Shown in pieces: positions 8,554 through 14,898 of a stretch of DNA of 43,452 bases. Where the stretch lies: NCBI GenBank assembly GCA_903870545.1, contig CAIQDI010000030.1, positions 1 to 43,452 on the forward strand, read 5' to 3'. This DNA comes from an uncultured Pseudomonadota bacterium. Its GTDB lineage: Bacteria > Pseudomonadota > Gammaproteobacteria > Methylococcales > Methylomonadaceae. Within the stretch, counting starts at the first letter, position 1; each line of letters begins with the position of its first letter. The notes below the pieces were generated by a model. The model saw only the letters and a list, made by a program, of their open reading frames with translations. It had not been told where the DNA came from and made no database searches. Position numbers and translations under genes: made by a program.

Positions 8554-8622
8554 ATGAGCGTTCAATTTAGTTTAGAATTCAAAGAACCAGTCGTCGAAAA
8601 AGCCTTACAAAAAGTTGTTTAG
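8554..8622 (+). pseudogene. Transposase-like N-terminal stub (22 codons)
   Basis: The ORF starts four bases after the last hairpin of the structured RNA, with GGAAG as a possible ribosome binding site. The peptide contains FSLEFKEPVVEKAL, which resembles the first helix of IS3/IS911-type helix-turn-helix transposase subunits (pattern YSLEFKE-VVK-L). It then runs into a copy of the sucC 5' end, where a G-to-A difference makes the TAG stop. Probably a remnant of a mobile element; too short for firm assignment. Confidence 0.35.
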
Positions 8623-8641
8623 CTTGATATTCGTGAATGTT
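8615..8641. repeat. sucC 5'-end repeat, copy A (diverged)
   Basis: A 27-base match, with one internal mismatch, to the first codons of sucC read on the minus strand. The sucC start codon is replaced by TTA here. It forms the junction between the transposase-like stub and the end of the sucC fragment. It shares extra bases (AAAGTTGTTT) with copy C that copy B lacks. Confidence 0.85.
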
Positions 8642-8930
8642 AATTCGAATCAATCGGCAACCCGACGCAATCCGTTTGTTTGGTGACTAAGCGTGTGCCT
8701 AATAATTCGTGCGTAAACGTAAAAACGTCGTCGGGCGTTTTAGCGACTTTTACGCCGCCGACTTTGCCACGTCCGCCTGCATGAATTTGGGCTTTTACCA
8801 CCCACGATTCGTGCGTTAATTCTTGGGCGATTTTTTCTGCTTCAATCGCAGATGTGGCAATGCGCCCTTCGGGAATTGGAATGGCGTAGTTTTGAAATAA
8901 TTGTTTGGCTTGATATTCGTGAATGTTCAT
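8640..8930 (-). pseudogene. sucC: Truncated succinyl-CoA ligase beta subunit (N-terminal 96 codons)
   Basis: The product starts MNIHEYQAKQLF and continues with WVVKAQIHAGGRGKVGGVK, the N-terminal ATP-grasp region of SucC. The frame is intact for about 90 residues to LGTRLVTKQTD-VGLP, then stops where copy A of the repeat begins. Full SucC is about 390 residues, so three quarters including the catalytic region is missing and no sucD follows. A functional sucCD is presumably elsewhere. The start codon overlaps the hicA stop (ATGA), so the fragment may still be translated with the toxin-antitoxin operon. Confidence 0.9.
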
Positions 8931-8932
8931 TG
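8901..8932. repeat. 32-bp direct repeat (sucC start), copy B
   Basis: Identical over 32 bases to copy C at 9378-9409. This copy is the true beginning of the sucC fragment and also contains the stop codon of hicA. Together with copy C it brackets the hicBA genes, as a target duplication or recombination product would. Confidence 0.95.
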
Positions 8933-9160
8933 CATCCGTCTACTTTTTAAAAGTTCATCAACTGATAATCCAATATCTTTTGCAATTTGTCGTAGCAAAA
9001 TTGGCGATAGGTCGCGTCCCGCATGGAATGGAACCGTCGTGCATCTACCATCAGAATGTCGAAACTGTTTGTGAGAACCACGCTGACGAACTTCAATAAA
9101 GCCTAAAATTTCAAGCAAAAGCACAAGTTCACGCGGTTTTAAAACTGGAATACTTCCCAT
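8927..9160 (-). CDS. hicA: HicA-family toxin (mRNA interferase)
   Basis: Small double-stranded-RNA-binding-fold mRNA interferase of type II toxin-antitoxin systems; 77 residues, the usual size. Typical features: the opening KPRELVLLLEILGF, the motif GSHKQFRH with the predicted catalytic His, then PFHAGRDLSPILLRQIAKDIGL. It starts three bases after the hicB stop, an antitoxin-first order. Its stop lies inside the start of the sucC fragment. Confidence 0.92.
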   Translation of the reverse strand: MGSIPVLKPRELVLLLEILGFIEVRQRGSHKQFRHSDGRCTTVPFHAGRDLSPILLRQIAKDIGLSVDELLKSRRMQ

Positions 9161-9163
9161 CGT

Positions 9164-9373
9164 TCACGCCACGGCGATAGTTTGAAGCCCAACAAATTGG
9201 CTTTCAAATCGTGGCGTTCCTTCTTCAAGCAACATTTCAATCACTTCTTTTAGATTCTGATTTAACTCATCTAAACTTTCGGCTTGCGTGTGTGCGCCTG
9301 TAAATCCAGGCACAAAACCCACATACAAACCCGTTTCGGTGCAGCGTTCGACAATGGCAGTATAAGTTTTCAT
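9164..9373 (-). CDS. hicB: HicB-family antitoxin (short form)
   Basis: Antitoxin partner of HicA; 69 residues with the partial RNase H fold of HicB: YTAIVERCTETGLYVGFVPGF then GAHTQAESLDELNQNLKEVIEMLLEE. The C-terminal DNA-binding helix-turn-helix or ribbon-helix-helix found in longer HicB proteins is absent, so autoregulation may differ. The ATG follows directly on repeat copy C, and no clear Shine-Dalgarno is visible. Translation might be initiated through the short frame opened by the sucC start in copy C. Confidence 0.92.
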   Translation of the reverse strand: MKTYTAIVERCTETGLYVGFVPGFTGAHTQAESLDELNQNLKEVIEMLLEEGTPRFESQFVGLQTIAVA

Positions 9374-9377
9374 AAAG

Positions 9378-9409
9378 TTGTTTGGCTTGATATTCGTGAA
9401 TGTTCATTG
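9378..9409. repeat. 32-bp direct repeat (sucC start), copy C
   Basis: Exact repeat of 8901-8932. On the minus strand it places a sucC ATG and about ten sucC codons between the stop of the preceding gene (9416) and the hicB start (9373). In this copy the sucC frame continues into a short out-of-frame peptide over hicB. Confidence 0.95.
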
Positions 9410-9415
9410 AAGCAC

Positions 9416-9904
9416 TTATTTGTAAAAGTTGATGTCTTGGAAATACTGAACGCGCTCACCGTCTGTTTTTTTGTCTAAATCATCAGCTAATGACTTCATA
9501 TTCTTTATGAATTCTACAGCGACAACCCAGTAACAATCATCTTTTTCTTCTTCCGTTAATAATGGTTCAATTTGTTGTGCTATCCAGCCGAACATATATG
9601 TGTTGGCTGATTTTGGAATTGCTTTTGCCTTTTGTAAAAGGGCAATTTGTTCAAAGGCTCGTAACAATTCAATAAATTTTTTATCCTCCTCGCCGTTCGG
9701 TGTATCACGATGAAAATCTCCGCTTTCCAGTTTATCCCTGTTTTCAGAAAGAAATTTTGTATCCACTAATTTCTGATGTGCATCGATAAATCGTAACGCA
9801 TTATCAACAGTCAATTGGCGGTAGTGCCATGCTGAATTTGTAGCATAAACTACCAACGCTAGAAAAACGCCTATATCTTTTAAATCTATCGTATTAAAAA
9901 TCAT
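9416..9904 (-). CDS. Unknown small membrane-anchored protein
   Basis: A 162-residue protein I do not recognise. One predicted transmembrane or signal-anchor helix lies near the N-terminus (IGVFLALVVYATNSAW, about residues 11-26). The rest is soluble and charged, rich in helices with acidic and lysine residues (ESGDFHRDTPNGEEDKKF, EEKDDCYWVVAVEF). The family may be phage- or island-associated, but this cannot be judged here. It is upstream of and co-oriented with hicBA, 11 bases from the repeat. A terminator lies behind its start on the other side. Confidence 0.75.
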   Translation of the reverse strand: MIFNTIDLKDIGVFLALVVYATNSAWHYRQLTVDNALRFIDAHQKLVDTKFLSENRDKLESGDFHRDTPNGEEDKKFIELLRAFEQIALLQKAKAIPKSANTYMFGWIAQQIEPLLTEEEKDDCYWVVAVEFIKNMKSLADDLDKKTDGERVQYFQDINFYK

Positions 9905-9935
9905 AAAATTCCATGTGAAAACCGTAAAAGAATAA

Positions 9936-9964
9936 AGGCGGCGTGTTGAATTACGTCGCCTTTT
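9936..9964. terminator. Bidirectional terminator after the PKD-domain gene
   Basis: GGCGGCGT (9937-9944) pairs with ACGTCGCC (9953-9960) with one G-U pair. TTTT follows on the plus strand and a T-rich tail on the minus strand. It lies about 50 bases past the stop of the minus-strand gene ending at 10012. Confidence 0.7.
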
Positions 9965-10011
9965 CTGCGATGTTGAGAGCGGGAGCGAACCGACGGGCGC
10001 GGTTTAATTAC

Positions 10012-11166
10012 TTAACTAGCTGGAACAGCCGCAAGAAATGATTTTATATAATCTGCTGGTATCTGAAAAATCTCTTCTCCGCCCGTTCCGCTAATTTTTA
10101 ATTTAATTCCAGTATCTTGTACACTTGTAAGGTACTCTCGCGTCACATTTGCACCAACATCTTCCCTATATGTACACGAAAATGACTGACAACCAACATC
10201 GCTAGAAATAGTAGTGGTCGGTAAAGAGTTTCCATTTAAGTCATAAACCGCATCATAATATCGCCAGGAAGTCCATGATACATAAACAGATGACATGTAA
10301 ATTTGGTATCGAAAAGAATCTAAAATTTTAAACGCCCTAATTGTCCATTTGCTTCTTAAATCCCAAAAACCTGCTTTCTCACCAGTTTCCGATAAAATGG
10401 TCACGCCTATATAACTTGTCATCTTTTTGAACACATCATAACTTTCAGTTACTGGATACGTTACAGCAATAGGAACTGTAACAACTGGAGGCTTAACTTC
10501 AACAGGTGCAAGATTTGAAACAATAACAATTTTAGAAATTGATTTGCTTTTTAATACGGGTGTGCCTTTGTCGCTTGCAAACGCATTCCAAGAAAAATCA
10601 CCTTCAGCAGCATAAGTGTGATTAAAAACTAAATCTTTACTGTCTGTTGCGGTTAACGTATCCGGTGAAGTGCTATCACCCCAATTCATTGTGATTGAAC
10701 CTAGATTCGCATCAACATCTTTAGCATTTAACGTGACGGTGTATTTTGTATTTGCCGTAGCTGTCGTGTCTGAACTAATCAACGTTAATGTTGGCGCATG
10801 ATTAACGGGAGCTGCGCTTGTAACCTTGTAAGTTCCAGTATTGATGGCACCTCGTAAAGCACCACGACTGGTGTAAATGCCAACCGTATACTTTTTTACA
10901 CCAGCGGTGAATAGAGCTTGTGATAACGAGTATTGCGTCTCCGTTCCAGTCATCGCAATTAAAGTACCGCTGCCAACATTGATTTTAACTTTATCGCCAA
11001 CAATTAACGGTGCGCTTAATGTTGTCGAGAATTTAAATATCGCCCCAGCGGTTGCAGTAGCTGGCGTTACACTAATACGGGAAATTCTAGGAGCAACTGT
11101 TGCAGCTGTCGCTACATTAACCACTAAAAACATAAGCGGGATTATAAATTTGGAATGAATCATCAT
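10012..11166 (-). CDS. Exported protein with PKD/Ig-like domain, function unknown
   Basis: A 384-residue protein with a signal peptide (FIIPLMFLVVNVATAA, cleavage likely after residue 22). Residues about 25-115 form an Ig-like beta region (RISRISVTPATATAGAIFKF). Residues about 125-215 form a PKD or cadherin-like repeat (ANLGSITMNWGDST, then FNHTYAAEGDFSWNAFASDKGTP). The C-terminal 150 residues are aromatic-rich with one CQSFSC pair, possibly a disulfide, and match nothing I know. The ATG at 11166 follows AGAGG. A monocistronic secreted or surface protein is the safest reading. Confidence 0.8.
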   Translation of the reverse strand: MMIHSKFIIPLMFLVVNVATAATVAPRISRISVTPATATAGAIFKFSTTLSAPLIVGDKVKINVGSGTLIAMTGTETQYSLSQALFTAGVKKYTVGIYTSRGALRGAINTGTYKVTSAAPVNHAPTLTLISSDTTATANTKYTVTLNAKDVDANLGSITMNWGDSTSPDTLTATDSKDLVFNHTYAAEGDFSWNAFASDKGTPVLKSKSISKIVIVSNLAPVEVKPPVVTVPIAVTYPVTESYDVFKKMTSYIGVTILSETGEKAGFWDLRSKWTIRAFKILDSFRYQIYMSSVYVSWTSWRYYDAVYDLNGNSLPTTTISSDVGCQSFSCTYREDVGANVTREYLTSVQDTGIKLKISGTGGEEIFQIPADYIKSFLAAVPAS

Positions 11167-11186
11167 TTAACCTCTTTCTCGCGTAA

Positions 11187-11227
11187 TAAAAAAACGGATT
11201 CAAACAGCACGCGCTATTTGAATCCGC
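11187..11227 (-). terminator. Terminator after the cupin gene
   Basis: On the minus strand CGGATTCAAA (plus 11217-11226) pairs exactly with TTTGAATCCG (plus 11195-11204), followed by a run of seven T residues. It lies immediately behind the stop of the cupin gene and between it and the start of the PKD-protein gene. Confidence 0.85.
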
Positions 11228-11233
11228 TAGTTT

Positions 11234-11512
11234 CTAATCGTAGCTGTAATGTTTTTTCAACGGTTTCACAACTTCCCAGTCGCTTTCTAAACCTTCGAGG
11301 AAAAACACTAAATCGCCCGCCACAATTCGCACAGGTTCTCCGCCTTTTGGCGTGACTAAAATTTCGCCTTCCAAAAGATAGGCTTTTTCGGTTTCGTCGA
11401 AATCGATGTTAAATTTCGACACTTCTTTTTCCCAGATTTCCCAACTCGACACACCTAATTCTTTGAGGCGTTCGTCGCTTGGATTGTGTTCAATGACGAT
11501 AAGGTCAGACAT
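11234..11512 (-). CDS. Cupin-fold protein (EutQ/DUF861-like)
   Basis: A single-domain cupin of 92 residues: WEIWEKEVSKFNIDFDETEKAYLLEGEI, then the second cupin motif GDLVFFLEGLESDWEV. The family binds small ligands or metals; the substrate is unknown. It follows the macro-domain gene on the same strand by 18 bases and ends at a strong terminator, so it is probably the last gene of the hoxH-hoxW-macro-cupin run. Confidence 0.85.
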   Translation of the reverse strand: MSDLIVIEHNPSDERLKELGVSSWEIWEKEVSKFNIDFDETEKAYLLEGEILVTPKGGEPVRIVAGDLVFFLEGLESDWEVVKPLKKHYSYD

Positions 11513-11530
11513 TTTTTTCTCCAGTAAAAA

Positions 11531-12016
11531 TTAGGCTTCGTTTGCAGCTTGGTCAGCGTGATACGTTTCGTAGACGTAAACAGGAATGTTTAAATCGCCC
11601 AATTTTTTCTCAATCAACGGCAACACGTCCGCCCAATCTAATTCACCCACACCAGTCGCCAAACGTGGCAACGCCAGTGAAGTTAAATTTTCTTTGACAG
11701 CGATTTTCGCCAAGTTTTTCAACGCATGTTGAACGAGAACCAGCGTCGATTTTCCATGACGATGATCGTGACTATCCGCGCCTTCTTGTGTGATTAAATT
11801 GACAACGTATTTGCCTTCTGCGCTAACCCACGCCCACGCTTCGCCGGCTTCGGGATTGTTTTGATGACACCAGTGGTGAAAGTCTTTGTGCATCGCGGGA
11901 TACAAATTGTGTAGCGATAATGCCAATCCTTTGTCCATCGAATCGTTAATGCCAACGCCTTGAACAATGGCGTGAGCGTTGCTCAATAAAATATCGCCTT
12001 CTACTAAATGAATCAT
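11531..12016 (-). CDS. Macro-domain protein (ADP-ribose binding or hydrolysis)
   Basis: A 161-residue protein with the macro-domain layout: IHLVEGDILLSNAHAIVQGVG at the start, the loop VVNLITQEGAD, and LALPRLATGVGELDWADVLPLIEKKL near the end, as in ADP-ribose-1''-phosphate phosphatase-like members. Such enzymes bind or remove ADP-ribose; the target is unknown. It lies 28 bases downstream of hoxW. A link to NAD(H)-dependent hydrogenase metabolism would be speculation. Confidence 0.88.
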   Translation of the reverse strand: MIHLVEGDILLSNAHAIVQGVGINDSMDKGLALSLHNLYPAMHKDFHHWCHQNNPEAGEAWAWVSAEGKYVVNLITQEGADSHDHRHGKSTLVLVQHALKNLAKIAVKENLTSLALPRLATGVGELDWADVLPLIEKKLGDLNIPVYVYETYHADQAANEA

Positions 12017-12044
12017 GAGATTTCCTTTTTATGGTTGTTAAAAA

Positions 12045-12530
12045 TTATTGTGTTGTGATTTGAGATTGCCAAAACTCGAACGTCGGATTATTCAAAAGCG
12101 TTTCCATAAATTCAGACGCTTTGGCTAAATTTTGTTTTGCTTTATCGCCTAAATCTTCGCCCAATTCAAAACTGTCTGCGCCAATTGCCAATAAAAAACA
12201 AGGCGGTGGCGTTTCGTTTTTAATCGTTTGATAAGTGTCCAAAATCGCGGCGGGACTCATGGCGTGCGTGGTGTGACTTAAATCTCGAATCGGTTGTAAT
12301 TGCGTAAATTCAAACGCAATTTCACTTTTCACTGACGCATCGACGAAAACCACAAGTTCACGGTTTTCTAAATCGAGTGCGTGTTCAATTTGAAGCTGAA
12401 AATCGGTCAGTAAATCGATATTTTCTAGCGTGAAACGCGCTTCAATGTGTTCCAACATCAACACACCAAGCGCGTCGTCGCCGCGACTTAAATTGCCATA
12501 ACCAAAAACTAAAATCGGTTTAGTAGACAC
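12045..12530 (-). CDS. hoxW: Hydrogenase maturation protease HoxW
   Basis: Endopeptidase that trims the C-terminus of the [NiFe] hydrogenase large subunit after nickel insertion. The core motif ILVFGYGNLSRGDDALGV is at the N-terminus. Further conserved spots are DFQLQIEHALDL and VVFVDAS, with the nickel-recognition acidic residues expected there. The start is set at the GTG at 12530, overlapping the end of hoxH by 11 bases; an in-frame ATG at 12569 would give a 13-residue longer N-terminus before the core. The product is 161 residues, normal for the family. The adjacency to hoxH supports specificity for it. Confidence 0.88.
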   Translation of the reverse strand: MSTKPILVFGYGNLSRGDDALGVLMLEHIEARFTLENIDLLTDFQLQIEHALDLENRELVVFVDASVKSEIAFEFTQLQPIRDLSHTTHAMSPAAILDTYQTIKNETPPPCFLLAIGADSFELGEDLGDKAKQNLAKASEFMETLLNNPTFEFWQSQITTQ

Positions 12531-14019
12531 GTTCAATTTCGCCCGTGTCGTGTTTGACCAATTTATCAATCAATTCGCCTTTTGAATTGACCAATTCAAG
12601 TTGCAACGGCATTTTGCCGACGGCGTGCGTCGCGCAAGACAAACACGGATCATAAGCACGAATCGCGACTTCTAAATTATTCAAAAGTGGTTCGGTCAAT
12701 TCTTGTCCCGACAGATATTCTGCCGCCACTTGGCGCACCGATTCATTCATGCCCATGTTGTTGCTGGTTGTCGAAACGATTAAATTTGCCTTCGTCACAA
12801 TATCGTTTTCATCGACTTGATAATGATGAAATAACGTGCCGCGCGTGGCTTCAATTACGCCAACGCCTTCAAAACGACGTTCGCCTTTGGCGGGTTCTTC
12901 GTGTTTCAAAACGTCAGGGTCATTCAATAATTCTTTGATACTTTCAGCGCAATGCAAAAGCTCAATCAATCGCGCCCAATGAAACGCTAACGTGCTGTGA
13001 ACCATTTGTTCCGCGCCACCGTGCGCTTTGAATTCAACCCGTTCTTTTTCAGCAATCGGCGTATTGATGTAATCGCAATTGTTCACGCGAGCGAGTGGCC
13101 CAACGCGATACCAGCCATTTTCTTTGCCTAATTCGGTTAAATACGGAAATTTCATGTACGTCCACGAACGCACTTCTTCGTGAATGTAATCGTTGTATTT
13201 GCAATAATCGAGGTGGTCAAACAGCGTTTTACCTTCGGCATTTTTTACCCGCAAACCACCGTGATACAGTTCCAACGCGCCATCAGGCTGAACCATGCCC
13301 AAATAATTGGTGCGAATCGTGCCGAAATCGTCGTAATACGGCAAGTTTGAACAATGCACGGTTTTGACCAATTTCACCGAAGCCGCCGCCCAGTCAATAA
13401 TTTGGTCAATGTCAGTCAACAAATAATCGCGCTCTTCTTTGCTTAACGGTTTATTCATGCCGCCCGCAATCGCGCCCGTGCCGTGAATCCGTTTGCCAGA
13501 AACCATGCGAATCACTTCTTGCCCATATTTACGCAATTTCACGCCTTGCAAACCAATATCGGGAAAATCGTTTAATACCGCGACAATCGACCGTTTTTGG
13601 ATTTCACTTTCAAACCCAAACAACAAATCCGGACTGGATAAATGGAAAAAATGCAGCGCGTGCGATTGTAAAACTTGCCCAAAATGCAGCAATTTTCTGA
13701 GTTTTGTCGCTGAAATTGGCAAATTTTCAGGATCCACACCAACGAGTTGATCAATCGCTTTTGCCGCCGCGAGATGGTGACTCACCGGACAAATACCACA
13801 TAAACGCTGCACCAAAACAGGCAATTCCCAATACGGACGACCTTGAATAAATTTCTCAAAGCCGCGAAATTCCACGATGTGCAAACGCGCTTGCTGAACT
13901 TTGTTATTTTCGTCGAGTAACAACGTCACTTTGCCGTGACCTTCTACCCGCGACACGGGGTCAATCACCACACGTTTTAAATTTTCGGTATTTTTGGCAG
14001 TTTCTAAATGTTCGTACAT
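12520..14019 (-). CDS. hoxH: [NiFe] hydrogenase large subunit HoxH (group 3d-like)
   Basis: Catalytic subunit of a bidirectional NAD-linked hydrogenase. The 499-residue product has both nickel-binding motifs: RLCGICPVSHH with Cys74 and Cys77, and DPCLSCATHA with Cys459 and Cys462. A C-terminal extension of about 34 residues after His465 would be cut by HoxW. The opening VVIDPVSRVEGHGKVTLLLDE is typical of HoxH. AGAGGG precedes the ATG. The small subunit HoxY and diaphorase subunits HoxE, HoxF and HoxU are not beside it: upstream is dsbC. They must be elsewhere, or the enzyme is incomplete. Confidence 0.93.
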   Translation of the reverse strand: MYEHLETAKNTENLKRVVIDPVSRVEGHGKVTLLLDENNKVQQARLHIVEFRGFEKFIQGRPYWELPVLVQRLCGICPVSHHLAAAKAIDQLVGVDPENLPISATKLRKLLHFGQVLQSHALHFFHLSSPDLLFGFESEIQKRSIVAVLNDFPDIGLQGVKLRKYGQEVIRMVSGKRIHGTGAIAGGMNKPLSKEERDYLLTDIDQIIDWAAASVKLVKTVHCSNLPYYDDFGTIRTNYLGMVQPDGALELYHGGLRVKNAEGKTLFDHLDYCKYNDYIHEEVRSWTYMKFPYLTELGKENGWYRVGPLARVNNCDYINTPIAEKERVEFKAHGGAEQMVHSTLAFHWARLIELLHCAESIKELLNDPDVLKHEEPAKGERRFEGVGVIEATRGTLFHHYQVDENDIVTKANLIVSTTSNNMGMNESVRQVAAEYLSGQELTEPLLNNLEVAIRAYDPCLSCATHAVGKMPLQLELVNSKGELIDKLVKHDTGEIERVY

Positions 14020-14090
14020 GACGCGCCCTCTTTGAATTTATGAATAAAACGGCAGTTTAACGGGTTGAGTTTTCAAACAAGTGACACAAA

Positions 14091-14804
14091 TTACTTTTTA
14101 TCTTTTTCGCTTTTTAATCTTTCAAGTAATTCTTTAGCGGGTAAATACCCAGGATAAATGGTGCCATTTTCGCTGACAATCATTGGTGTACCGGTGACAT
14201 CAAACTCGCCAGCCAGTGCCATGTGTTCATCGACTGGATTTTCACACGTTTTTTCTTCAATTTTCTGATCTTTTTTCGCCGCTGTTAATGCCGCGTTTCT
14301 ATCTTTGGCACACCAAACCGAAACGGCTTTTTTGTAAGATTCCGAACCTTTGCCAGCACGCGGATAAAATAGATATTGAACTTGAATGCCTTCGGCTAAA
14401 TACGAATCCAATTCTGAATGCAATTTGCGACAATAGCCACAATCAATATCAGTAAAAATCGACACGGTGTAAGTATGAATTTTAGGTTTGAAGATAATCA
14501 TTTTATCCGCGCCTAATTTTTCCAACGCGATTTTACGCGCTCCGCCTAATTTCTCTTCGGTCAAATCGGTGCGGGTTTGCGTGTCAATCAATCGCCCTTG
14601 CAACAAGTATTTGCCATCATCCGAAACATAAACCATGCTGCCACCAATCGTGACTTCAAAAACGCCTTTGATAACAGACGGTTTCACCGTGTCAATTTGC
14701 ATCGTCGGCATCGATTTTGTGAGTTGTTCGCGGATGGTTTTTTCGTCTGCGTGAACATTGGCGGCGAGTAACGCAAAAGTTGCGCTTAACAGTAATTTTT
14801 TCAT
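14091..14804 (-). CDS. dsbC: Thiol:disulfide interchange protein DsbC
   Basis: Periplasmic disulfide isomerase. The start is set at the ATG at 14804 (MKKLLLSATFALLAANVHA, a clear signal peptide); a TTG five codons upstream is less likely. After an N-terminal dimerisation domain comes the thioredoxin fold with active site CGYC in FTDIDCGYCRKLHSEL, a second Cys pair (VWCAKD and KTCENP) and the cis-Pro loop GTPMIV. The length of 237 residues is normal. It is transcribed towards hoxH but is probably separate, with a 72-base gap. Confidence 0.93.
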   Translation of the reverse strand: MKKLLLSATFALLAANVHADEKTIREQLTKSMPTMQIDTVKPSVIKGVFEVTIGGSMVYVSDDGKYLLQGRLIDTQTRTDLTEEKLGGARKIALEKLGADKMIIFKPKIHTYTVSIFTDIDCGYCRKLHSELDSYLAEGIQVQYLFYPRAGKGSESYKKAVSVWCAKDRNAALTAAKKDQKIEEKTCENPVDEHMALAGEFDVTGTPMIVSENGTIYPGYLPAKELLERLKSEKDKK

Positions 14805-14823
14805 TTTATAATTTCTCAAGGTA

Positions 14824-14875
14824 GGCGCGAATAAATTCGCGCTTTGTGCAAGTACAGCGCGAATTTATTCGCGCC
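14824..14875. repeat. Long palindromic intergenic element (cruciform-forming)
   Basis: Two 20-base arms (14824-14843 and 14856-14875) are exact inverted repeats around a 12-base loop. Each arm is itself nearly palindromic (GCGCGAAT/ATTCGCGC). It fills the gap between rseP and dsbC. The GCGAA...TTCGC core is shared with the paired elements at 20416-20480, suggesting a dispersed family. Confidence 0.85.
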
Positions 14876-14898
14876 CACAATTTTTAACTTATTTTCAG

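Noticed and set aside
8640-8930. Functional short SucC
   Set aside because: Only the first quarter is present; the rest of the ATP-grasp and the ligase domain are missing and no sucD follows.
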